Assembly (NCBI GenBank): GCA_025363495.1
Contig: JANYDR010000372.1
Location: 1 to 7,168 of the forward strand
Source of the DNA: Cyclobacteriaceae bacterium
GTDB lineage: Bacteria > Bacteroidota > Bacteroidia > Cytophagales > Cyclobacteriaceae
Length of the DNA stretch: 7,168 nucleotides
Direction: 5' to 3'
Made by a program: the position numbers and the translations under genes. How positions within the stretch are numbered: the stretch's first letter is position 1; each line of letters begins with the position of its first letter. Shown here one piece after another: positions 1 to 6,589 of this stretch. The notes under the pieces are model-generated. The model made no database searches and was not told the DNA's origin. It saw only the letters and a list, made by a program, of their open reading frames with translations.

Positions 1-241
1 TTGGGAACTTAACTTCTTTCGCCTGGGATACCATTGGTATCAGGTAATAAATCATCAACTGATTATTATCAATCTCAACTTTAATATTTTCAACATCAAT
101 GCCAGGCACGCGAAGTGTAATCTGATGATATGTCTGGAACTTCTGCAAACGCACAAACGGTTCGCTGGTGCCTCCATTCAGTGTATTCATCATATCGATG
201 CTTGTAATCAACTCTTTCGGCAAATTCAACGCAGTTTTCAT
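1..241 (-). CDS. Hsp20/alpha-crystallin small heat-shock protein, N-terminal 80 residues (C-terminus off the window)
   Basis: Small heat-shock proteins are ATP-independent cytoplasmic holdases that bind unfolding proteins. An open frame runs from an ATG at 241 to the left edge without a stop and gives 80 residues. Residues 1-30 are a short variable arm. From about residue 31 the sequence resembles the start of an alpha-crystallin domain: a hydrophobic beta-strand pattern, RVPGIDVENIKVEID (residues about 45-59, the 'lPGv..edi.v.i..n.L.i' pattern of the family), then NNQLMIYYLIP. The rest of the domain and the C-terminal IxI tail lie outside the window. The start is fixed by an AGGAGGG ribosome-binding site seven bases upstream. 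The gene is transcribed divergently from the CDF gene. The family call is from pattern recognition; the position fit and the ATG/SD are seen directly. Confidence 0.75.
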   Translation of the reverse strand, partial: MKTALNLPKELITSIDMMNTLNGGTSEPFVRLQKFQTYHQITLRVPGIDVENIKVEIDNNQLMIYYLIPMVSQAKEVKFP

Positions 242-248
242 ATATTTT

Positions 249-255
249 CCCTCCT
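249..255 (-). promoter_or_regulatory. Strong Shine-Dalgarno site of the hsp20 gene
   Basis: The minus strand reads AGGAGGG seven bases before the ATG at 241. It is a near-perfect anti-16S match. None of the other starts in this window has such a site, which is typical of Bacteroidota, so this one stands out and sets the hsp20 start. Confidence 0.75.
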
Positions 256-466
256 AATACTATCCGTAGGCTCAATTGTTGTACCTACAATGATTTAAGC
301 CATTAAGGCAGTTAAATCAGCTATTTAAAAGCCAAATTGACGTTATTTGGTTCCACAATTACTCAGGATTCTCTTCAATCTGTCATACGTCCACTTTTAT
401 AGCAAAGCGATGTTGCAACAACTTTGTGTTTCTAAAACTCAGCATCAACTACTCCGATCTATAACG

Positions 467-474
467 TAACTTTG
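467..474 (+). promoter_or_regulatory. Bacteroidota-type -7 promoter element (TAACTTTG) of the CDF gene
   Basis: TAACTTTG matches the Bacteroidota sigma-factor -7 consensus TAnnTTTG exactly. It ends only four bases before the ATG at 479, so transcription would start at or next to the start codon. I see no TTG-type -33 element at the expected distance. A related CAACTTTG lies at 419-426 and could be an alternative promoter giving a leader of about 45 nt. Confidence 0.5.
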
Positions 475-478
475 TGAA

Positions 479-1390
479 ATGGGCCACGACCATCATCATC
501 ACGCTCCGCCAACACTCACCTCTGTGAACACTGCGTTCAAAATAGGCATCGCGCTGAATTTCGTGTTCGTGATTGTAGAGGCGTCGGTGGGATTTTATAT
601 TAGCTCATTATCATTAATCTCGGATGCTGCACACAATCTCGCTGATGTTGGAACACTGGCCCTTTCGCTCCTTGCTTTTCGGTTGTTAAAAGTAAAATCG
701 AATGATCAGTACACGTATGGTTACCGAAAGACATCTATACTCGTTTCTCTTTTTAATTCGGTAGTGCTGTTAGTTTCTATAGGCGGAATCGCATTTGAGG
801 CTATCCATAAAAGTCTTATCCCTAATCCTGACCCACTGCCTGGAACCACGATCGCCATTGTTGCAGGAATTGGCATTGTTATCAATGGAATGTCAGCGCT
901 GCTTTTCTTCAGAGAAAAAGATAAAGACATCAATGTAAAGAGCGCATATCTTCATCTGTTAAGTGATGCACTCGTGTCAGCCGGTATTGTTGTGGGAGGT
1001 ATCATCATGTACCACACACAATGGTTCTGGATCGACAATGCCCTCAGCATAATCATTGCCGGAGTCATTCTGATAAGCACGTGGAAATTACTTAAGGAAA
1101 GCTTACGCCTTTCACTCGATGGTGTTCCGGAAAATATTCATCTTGATGACATCAAAACTATTGTACTGAAAATAGAAGGAGTGAATGACTTGCATCATAT
1201 CCACGTCTGGGCCATCAGCTCCACTGAAAATGCAATGACCGCACACCTGGTTCTAAAAAGTGCTGTCACTAATGATCAGGAGCAACAAATAAAACATAAC
1301 CTGCGTCATGAGTTAGAGCACAAAAATATCCAGCACATTACTCTTGAGACTGAAAGAGAGAATGAGATGTGTGAAGCGAAGGTTTGTTGA
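479..1390 (+). CDS. Cation diffusion facilitator (CDF) family divalent metal exporter, probably zinc
   Basis: CDF proteins are inner-membrane dimers that exchange cytoplasmic Zn2+ (or Cd/Co/Ni) for protons and give metal tolerance. The protein has 303 residues, the normal length for the CzcD/ZitB group. Features in order: a His cluster at the N-terminus (HDHHHH, residues 3-8); six predicted membrane segments over about 20-195; HxxxD in TM2 (H52, D56, within SDAAHNLADV) and again in TM5 (H159, D163, within LHLLSDAL), which together make the transport site; and a cytoplasmic C-terminal domain from about 200 with HHIHVWAIS. The HxxxD pair in TM2 favours zinc, by family knowledge. Two cysteines close the protein (C298, C303) and could bind metal. 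The ATG at 479 is the only possible start, because a stop lies four codons upstream in frame (467-469). It stands alone on the plus strand. Confidence 0.92.
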   Translation: MGHDHHHHAPPTLTSVNTAFKIGIALNFVFVIVEASVGFYISSLSLISDAAHNLADVGTLALSLLAFRLLKVKSNDQYTYGYRKTSILVSLFNSVVLLVSIGGIAFEAIHKSLIPNPDPLPGTTIAIVAGIGIVINGMSALLFFREKDKDINVKSAYLHLLSDALVSAGIVVGGIIMYHTQWFWIDNALSIIIAGVILISTWKLLKESLRLSLDGVPENIHLDDIKTIVLKIEGVNDLHHIHVWAISSTENAMTAHLVLKSAVTNDQEQQIKHNLRHELEHKNIQHITLETERENEMCEAKVC

Positions 1391-1420
1391 TGGCAATCTC
1401 TCTAACTAATAAATACTTCG

Positions 1421-1440
1421 CCACAGATTAACGCAGATCA
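1421..1440. repeat. Degenerate CACAGAT/CGCAGAT repeat-like tract in a convergent spacer
   Basis: The 87-bp spacer between the CDF stop and the end of the permease pseudogene contains CACAGATTAACGCAGATCA, two imperfect copies of a CRCAGATTAA unit about 11 bp apart. Related text, GACACAGATG, occurs at 1508-1517 inside the adjoining coding tail. It resembles short dispersed intergenic repeats known in many genomes, but only one copy can be seen here. No intrinsic terminator is evident for either convergent gene. Confidence 0.25.
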
Positions 1441-1477
1441 TTGGTGCAAATTTCTCGCTTTGTAACACAAGATTTCG

Positions 1478-4124
1478 TTATTCACATTTCAGACTATTAA
1501 CAGGATTAGACACAGATGCTCTAATTACCTGCCAACTAATTGAAACTACTGAAATGGAAAAAATAATAAACAAAGGAATAATAAACATCCAGGCACTCAA
1601 CGTGATTTTGAATGCAAATCTGTTTAACCATTCACTGTAGATTGCATAGGAGAAAGGCAGACTTACCATTCCTGCCATCACAAGCATGGTAAGGTACTCT
1701 TTGCTTAACAAGAAGGCGAGACTCCTGGAATTGGCACCCAAAATTTTTCTGATTCCAAGCTCTTTGGTACGCTGGGAAATTGTTTGAAAAGAAAGACCTG
1801 CAAGTCCAATCGCCGCCAACAATAATGCAAAAATTGATATGGTCACTCCAGCCTTACTGAACAGTGTTTCCGATTGATATTGCTTGTTGAAATGTTCATC
1901 CAGAAAGAAAAACTCGTAAGGCAAATCGGGGAAAGTGAACTTAAACGATTTCTCAACTTGTAGAAGATCGTTTTTCGAATACACAGATGAAAACTCAATT
2001 AGGTAATAGTTCAACGCATCTTTCGAATACCTGAAGATAGTAGGATCAATTTTCTTGTTTAACCCCTGTTGATGAAAATCCTTTGCAATTCCAACTATCT
2101 CAACTTCCTGATTACCCAATTCAAGTTTTGCACCAATGGCTTCATTAGCATCTGAAAAACCAAAAGCCTTTATGGCCGTCTCGTTCAGGATCACAGAGGA
2201 TTTATAGCTGTCCATCTCAGAATTGAATGTTCTTCCCTTCGCAACTGGAATCCTAAGTAATTCAAAATAGTGTTCCCCCACTGTTAACCAGGAAAATACG
2301 GCTCCTGGCATAGTGCCTTTCCTGCTATAGTTTTCTGACCTCCAATAAATCTCATTTCCAGGAATTTCGTTCAAGCTCGCAATCCCCTTAACGGCCGCTA
2401 TGTCCTTTATCCTATCCCTGAATATCTTTATACGTTTATTAGTATTCTCATCCTGAGCACCACCCGAACGTAGCACCATTTTATTAGTCATGTTGATTCC
2501 AAGATCAAACTTATTCATAAACTTCAATTGCTGCCATACTACTACGGTGCCAATAATCATTGCAATGGAAATTGAAAACTGAACTGCGAGTAACGTCTTT
2601 CTGACACCCAAACCAGCATTCGTGATTTTATTTATTCCCCGTAAAGCATTTAATATTGGGCAGCCAGATAAAACAGACGCTGGGTATAAGCCACTGAGTA
2701 AAGTGCTAATAACTAAATAGTAAATAACTGGAGTCTGCAAAACTTGCAATAAATCCAAATTCGAAAGAACTGGCAGATTGAGATAAGAAATAAATTGAGG
2801 ATATAAAAGGATAACGACTAGCATAGCTATTATCGAGCTCACAAACTGTATCAAAAATATTTCAATAAGAAATTGCATGATTAGCTGGACCCGAAGCGCA
2901 CCAACAACCTTTCTCATCCCCACTTCTTTTGTTCTGTTCACTGATCTTGAAATTGTGAGGTTAATTGAATTTGTTAGAATAACCAGAAGGACGAAAGTCC
3001 CAACCCCAGCAAGAAAGATGAGATTTATTATACTCACGCCGGACTCAAATTCACCAGTAAGCGATGTCGTGGTGTGAATTGATTTAACAGGTTGAAGATT
3101 GATGATCCATTTTTCCTGTTTCTTACTTAAGGCTTCACCAAATTGCCGGCTGACCTCATTGGTAAGATGGTCTTCAATTAGCTTAATCTTGGTACTATTC
3201 GTTAGCAAAACATATGTGTAGAGATTTTGCCAATCCCAAGATTGATCGATCTCGGGTCCAATAAAGTGATGAAGTGTCGAATATGAAACCAAGACCTCAG
3301 GCCGAAGATGACTATTCTCTTTTTGATTTTCAAAGACTCCCTTAACCGTAAACTCGACTATGCCGTCGAAGTTCTCACTATTAATTTTTACTACCCTTCC
3401 AATTGGATCTGCCTCACCAAAAAGCTTGCTTGAAATATTTTTGATAGTACGACGGAAAGAGGGTCAGCAAGCATTGTAGCAGAATTTCCCTTAAGAATTT
3501 GATAGTGAAAAAGATTGAAATGTTCCGGATCGGTCATTAAAATTCGTCGTTCACGAATGTTGTTGGTGTCATTGCTAACAATAACTTCACCCAGCAATAC
3601 AGATCTGGAAAAGCGCTTAATCTCCGGTGAATTTTCTGTTATGCCACCAAAAGCTGGTGGAGTCCGTGCACTTTGACTAATGGAGAGCCGTCCTTTTCAA
3701 CTACCAGGTTAATTCTGTAAATATCGTCCGGAGTTGAGTGAAAATCATCAAAGCTTATTTCGAATTGTATATAAAGATAAATGATAATGACCGCAATCAA
3801 TCCCACGCTGGTTCCAAATGTGTGAATAAGGGAGAACCCAGGGGCCTTGCGAAACTGAAGAAAACTTAATTTTAGGTTGTTCAAGATCAGATCTTTATTC
3901 ATAAATGCTTTTGATTTATTTCTGAGAAGTATTTCTGACCTAAAAAATTTGAATACATTCAACAAAAAATATCTCCTCGCTCTCTTCTCTCCACTTTCAT
4001 CATAGTCAATTTCAAATTGCTCGATTAAGTCTCCTTCAATGGTTTCATAAAACTCAGTTGGACAAAATCATCGAAGGAATTTTAATGGCCATTGCGGAGG
4101 TACTGAATCCTTATGAATATTCAT
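1478..4124 (-). pseudogene. MacB/FtsX-like ABC transporter permease with N-terminal permease-prefix domain, disrupted by one nonsense and two frameshift lesions
   Basis: Read conceptually this is one 882-codon membrane protein. It has a permease-prefix segment (residues about 1-70, with FYETIEGDLIEQFE), TM1 (about 98-122), a periplasmic MacB-like region, a first FtsX domain with KEVGMRKVVGA, a central VRKTLLAVQFSISIAM membrane segment, a second periplasmic region, and a C-terminal FtsX domain with RTKELGIRKILGA. The tail NPVNSLKCE is typical. Such permeases pair with a separate ATPase and act in export or mechanotransmission. The start ATG at 4124 overlaps the PadR stop (TAATG), so translation would be coupled. 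Lesions: TGA at 4070-4068 where FLRWFCP is expected; a lost base near 3663-3664 (expected VHGTPPAFGG); and a lost A in the run at 3442-3438 (expected VVLSKNISSKLFGE). The largest intact remnant is the C-terminal part, from about 3420 to 1478. The one-base shifts rather than large gaps suggest recent decay or sequence error. Confidence 0.88.
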
Positions 4125-4450
4125 TAGTTTGTTCTCAATTGAGGTAAAAGCTTCCAAAGCTGTATTCTATCTTCCCTCATTGCTCTTAAAACAGAGACAC
4201 CAGCATTCGTTATAGTGAAAATCCTCTTTCTCCTTCCTCCCCTTGTCTTGGTCGCTCCTCCAACCCGTGATTTAACATATCCTTTGTCTTCCAACCTATA
4301 AAGAGTTACGTGCGCGGCTGCGAGGCTAACTACTCTATTAACTTGCTCCTTGATTTCTCTTATGATAGCATTCCCATACGCATCCTCTTGCAAGATGCCA
4401 ACCACAGTAAGAACTAATTCCTCGAGTTCTCCAAGGTATTCTTTTCCCAT
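4124..4450 (-). CDS. PadR-family winged-helix transcriptional regulator
   Basis: This is a cytoplasmic DNA-binding repressor of the PadR family, 108 residues, the usual size for the short subfamily that precedes FtsX-type permeases in Bacteroidota. The N-terminus MGKEYLGELEELVLTVVGIL begins helix 1. A DAYGNAIIREI helix follows, then the recognition-helix region AAAHVTLYRLEDKGYVKSR (about 44-62), and a basic wing GGATKTRGGRRKR (about 63-75) leading into FTITNAG. The C-terminal helix (about 80-105) is the dimerisation arm. The ATG at 4450 lies just behind a good -7 element and has no Shine-Dalgarno. The stop codon overlaps the start of the damaged permease by one base, so regulator and permease formed a two-gene operon. 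Ligand unknown. No damage is visible in this gene. Confidence 0.9.
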   Translation of the reverse strand: MGKEYLGELEELVLTVVGILQEDAYGNAIIREIKEQVNRVVSLAAAHVTLYRLEDKGYVKSRVGGATKTRGGRRKRIFTITNAGVSVLRAMREDRIQLWKLLPQLRTN

Positions 4451-4477
4451 TTGTTTATTATTTGTTTAACAAATATA
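4449..4477 (-). promoter_or_regulatory. padR promoter with overlapping palindrome, likely autoregulatory operator
   Basis: On the minus strand TATATTTG (4477-4470) fits the TAnnTTTG -7 consensus perfectly, and TTAG lies 19 bases further upstream as a weak -33. The TTTG is part of the inverted repeat ATTTGTT-A-AACAAAT (4474-4460). A further AAACAAAT half-site lies at 4456-4449, 11 bp from its direct copy at 4467-4460 and running into the ATG. Predicted transcription starts within this palindrome. Binding of PadR here is inference from position and symmetry. Confidence 0.5.
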
Positions 4478-4573
4478 AGAATTGAATAATTATTTCCTAA
4501 TTGGCGTTGAGACGAAATTTCATGCGGATCCAATCTTAATAAAAGGTGACCCTGCCATTTAAACCAGCTTGGA

Positions 4574-4831
4574 TTAATCCTTAAAAATAAATTTAAACAC
4601 AATCAGAATAGCTGATAAAACAAGCGTGACCGCATTAGCTAAAATCACTGGCAGTGAACCAATCATTATTCCATACGAAAGCCACGCAGCAGTGCCAGTA
4701 CAGAAAATCAAAAACATATCAAGTGAAAGATCTTTCGCCGACCTGGATTTATATGTCTTTACCACCTGCGGCACAAAGGCAACAGTGGTAAGTGTTCCGG
4801 CGACCAGACCAAGAATATTAACAAGATCCAT
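4574..4831 (-). CDS. SemiSWEET (PQ-loop/MtN3) sugar transporter
   Basis: SemiSWEETs are three-helix inner-membrane proteins that form homodimers and move sugars by facilitated diffusion. This one has 85 residues, the standard length. TM1 is about residues 5-25 and carries the hinge motif FVPQVVK (P21, Q22). The loop KSRSAKDLSL leads to TM2 (about 38-57) with AAWLSYG. TM3 (about 60-80) has LPVILANAV. Trp50 and Asn66, sixteen residues apart, match the substrate-pocket Trp/Asn pair known from characterised SemiSWEETs. The ATG at 4831 is preceded by a TAnnTTTG element. The gene lies 51 bp after the ABC permease and 123 bp before padR, all on the same strand. No clear terminator is visible on either side. 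Sugar specificity cannot be read from the sequence. Confidence 0.9.
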   Translation of the reverse strand: MDLVNILGLVAGTLTTVAFVPQVVKTYKSRSAKDLSLDMFLIFCTGTAAWLSYGIMIGSLPVILANAVTLVLSAILIVFKFIFKD

Positions 4832-4853
4832 AATAACCTATTGCAGTTAGTTG

Positions 4854-4882
4854 CAAAGGTATTACGTCAAGGTAGATAACAA
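4854..4882 (-). promoter_or_regulatory. Candidate promoter of the SemiSWEET gene
   Basis: TACCTTTG at 4861-4854 (minus) is an exact TAnnTTTG match, and a TTG lies 18 bases upstream (4882-4880), about where a -33 element should be. The predicted transcript starts about 15-20 nt before the ATG. The element sits at the very end of the upstream permease gene, so the SemiSWEET may be expressed both separately and by read-through. A TTGCA...TGCAA inverted repeat (4841-4856) overlaps the predicted start of transcription. Confidence 0.5.
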
Positions 4883-5686
4883 TCAAATATCTGACTTCTT
4901 CAACTTCAAATAAGCGAAATAGTTGAAAAGAAAGGTCCAGACAAGGGCAATTGCGATTGAACCAAACGTTACATAATCGCGGATCTCCTGAAAGGCATAA
5001 CGGGCAAATGGAAGCGGTACCAGATTCATGATAGACTCCAATGGAAAGAAAGGAACAACTCCCGGGATGTAATTATCAATATTCTCTTTGATGATCAGTT
5101 CAATGAGATAGGAATTCAATAAAAGTACAATTGTTAACCCAGAGCGCTGAAGAAGCACTCCAAGCATCAGGGCAAAAGATAGAAACGCAAAGACTTCCAG
5201 AAAATAAGCAGGATAAAATGCGATACCGGTAAACCCATAAGGATAATCGAATACAGGAGAATAGATTAAGCCTGTTACAACTGCTATCAGAAAAACAAGG
5301 ACCATACTTACCGCACTTAAAAGAAGATTCGTGAGCATCTTTGATATTAAAAATTGTTCGCGGCTCAATCCATCGATCACGTTTTGGCGAATGGTTCGGT
5401 AGGTAAATTCATTCGTAATGGAAATAACAACCATGATGGCAATACCAAGTTTCAACAGACCTGCTGACCATGCGAGGTTCTGCCAGATATCAGGAAAATG
5501 ATAAAGCGGGATACGATTAATGTTAATATTCTGACCGAATCCTTCAATGGTACGACCAAGCCACTTCAGGAACTCCATGCCGCTGGCAGCGCCGAGGATC
5601 AGTGTAAAAAAATACAAACCACAGATTATCCAGAATGTGCGGTAGTCGATAAGTTTCTTAAGATCAATTTTTAATAAGTGCAGCAT
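4883..5686 (-). CDS. ABC-2 type transporter permease subunit
   Basis: This is the membrane half of an ABC exporter, 267 residues with about six membrane segments: roughly 18-37, 72-91, 116-142, 155-176, 180-197 and 236-258. A periplasmic stretch lies between the first two (about 38-70). The cytoplasmic loop after TM2, ITNEFTYRTIRQNVIDGLSR (about 90-109), is the conserved coupling segment of ABC-2 permeases of the bacitracin/lantibiotic-immunity type. Its ATG at 5686 lies inside the end of the ATPase gene (23-bp overlap in another frame), so translation is coupled and the two form one transporter. The gene ends at a TGA at 4883. Substrate is unknown; drug, peptide or lipid export are all possible. 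It is full length and undamaged. Confidence 0.88.
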   Translation of the reverse strand: MLHLLKIDLKKLIDYRTFWIICGLYFFTLILGAASGMEFLKWLGRTIEGFGQNININRIPLYHFPDIWQNLAWSAGLLKLGIAIMVVISITNEFTYRTIRQNVIDGLSREQFLISKMLTNLLLSAVSMVLVFLIAVVTGLIYSPVFDYPYGFTGIAFYPAYFLEVFAFLSFALMLGVLLQRSGLTIVLLLNSYLIELIIKENIDNYIPGVVPFFPLESIMNLVPLPFARYAFQEIRDYVTFGSIAIALVWTFLFNYFAYLKLKKSDI

Positions 5687-6578
5687 GTTCGGCTTCCGCT
5701 AAAATTTCCAAAAATTGTTTTTCCAGGCTTTTCTTTTGTGTCAGGAGATGTGTCGCTACAATTCCTTTCTCAAATAAATATCGGTTCAGGTCCTGGCTAT
5801 GAAATCCTTCTTTCATCTTCACCACAAATTGCTGGTCTTCTTTTTTCACTGAGATTGTACCATCAAATCGTTCCAGCAACAAAGCGATATCATCATGAAA
5901 AGCAATTACCTCCACTTTCTCTTCTCCTTTTCCAACATCATCGACCGGACCAGAATGAACAAGTGTGCCCTTTCTTAAAATGGCGAAATGTGAACAGACT
6001 TTTTGAACTTCATCCAGCAGGTGACTTGCCAGTATGATTGTTTTACCATCACTGGCAATCCGCTTTATGATCTCTCGTATTTCGGCGATTCCCATTGGGT
6101 CAAGACCATTGGTAGGTTCGTCCAGTATTAATACGATTGGGTCATTAAGCAACGCTGAAGCTATCGCAAGTCGCTGCTTCATGCCGAGTGAATAAGTCTT
6201 GTATTTATCATTCTTACGATCTGCCAATTCAACAAGCTCAAGCACTTTTGGAATATTTGATACAGGCGCCTCTTTGATCATCGCCATCAGTTCCAGGTTC
6301 TTCTGTCCGCTGAGATACGGATAGAAAATAGGATGTTCCAATACGGCACCAATTTTCTTTCTAAGCTGATGTGTTGGTGGCTGACCAAACCAGGAAAAAC
6401 TCCCGGCTGTTGGATTCACAACACCCATCAGCATTCCAAGAGTGGTAGTCTTGCCGCTTCCATTCGGGCCGAGCATTCCAAATACCTGTCCGCGCTTTAC
6501 TTCCAGATTAATACTATTAACCGCGCAAAGTTTGCCGAAATTTTTAGTGAGCCCTTGAATAGAAAGTACTGTTTCCAA
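5664..6578 (-). CDS. ABC transporter ATP-binding protein, BcrA/LanF-like
   Basis: This is the cytoplasmic ATPase that drives the permease encoded directly after it. The protein has 304 residues. Walker A is GPNGSGKTT (37-45). The Q-loop position carries Glu (GAVLEHPIFYPYLSG, E81), the so-called E-loop known from lantibiotic-immunity ATPases. The signature is YSLGMKQRL (127-135) instead of LSGGxxQR. Walker B and D-loop are VLILDEPTNGLDP (147-159), and the switch His is in LASHLLDE (H184). A C-terminal extension of about 90 residues is usual for this group. The start is a TTG at 6578-6576: no ATG or GTG lies upstream before an in-frame stop, and the next Met would remove Walker A. There is no Shine-Dalgarno, and the stop of the DUF4252-like gene is 11 nt upstream, so coupling is likely. 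The BcrA-like grouping is by motif, not by a search. Confidence 0.92.
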   Translation of the reverse strand: METVLSIQGLTKNFGKLCAVNSINLEVKRGQVFGMLGPNGSGKTTTLGMLMGVVNPTAGSFSWFGQPPTHQLRKKIGAVLEHPIFYPYLSGQKNLELMAMIKEAPVSNIPKVLELVELADRKNDKYKTYSLGMKQRLAIASALLNDPIVLILDEPTNGLDPMGIAEIREIIKRIASDGKTIILASHLLDEVQKVCSHFAILRKGTLVHSGPVDDVGKGEEKVEVIAFHDDIALLLERFDGTISVKKEDQQFVVKMKEGFHSQDLNRYLFEKGIVATHLLTQKKSLEKQFLEILAEAEHAALIKN

Positions 6579-6589
6579 GCGGATTATAA

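Noticed and set aside
1441..1477. CTTTGT...ACAAG pairing as a bidirectional terminator between convergent genes
   Set aside because: The stem is short with mismatches, and no U-tract follows on either strand.
2877..3077. Plus-strand open frame opposite the permease
   Set aside because: It is a shadow of the real minus-strand reading frame and shows no family features or start signals.
3391..3965. Two small separate proteins (108 and 68 residues) between padR and the large permease fragment
   Set aside because: They begin only at TTG codons inside continuous family homology and join into one permease after single-base corrections, so they are fragments of one broken gene.
4068..4070. TGA read as Trp or selenocysteine
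   Set aside because: TGA ends the CDF, ABC permease and ATPase genes here, no SECIS-like hairpin is apparent right after the codon, and two further frameshifts in the same gene point to decay.
4571..4580. GGATTAATCC palindrome at the SemiSWEET stop as a terminator
   Set aside because: A perfect 10-bp palindrome has no loop and no T-run follows, so it cannot act as an intrinsic terminator.
4414..4602. 62-residue minus-strand frame covering the padR promoter
   Set aside because: It overlaps the start of padR and its promoter in another frame, resembles no known protein, and its start lies inside the SemiSWEET end.
5678..6037. 119-residue plus-strand frame opposite the ATPase
   Set aside because: It is antisense to a well-conserved ABC ATPase with no independent signals.
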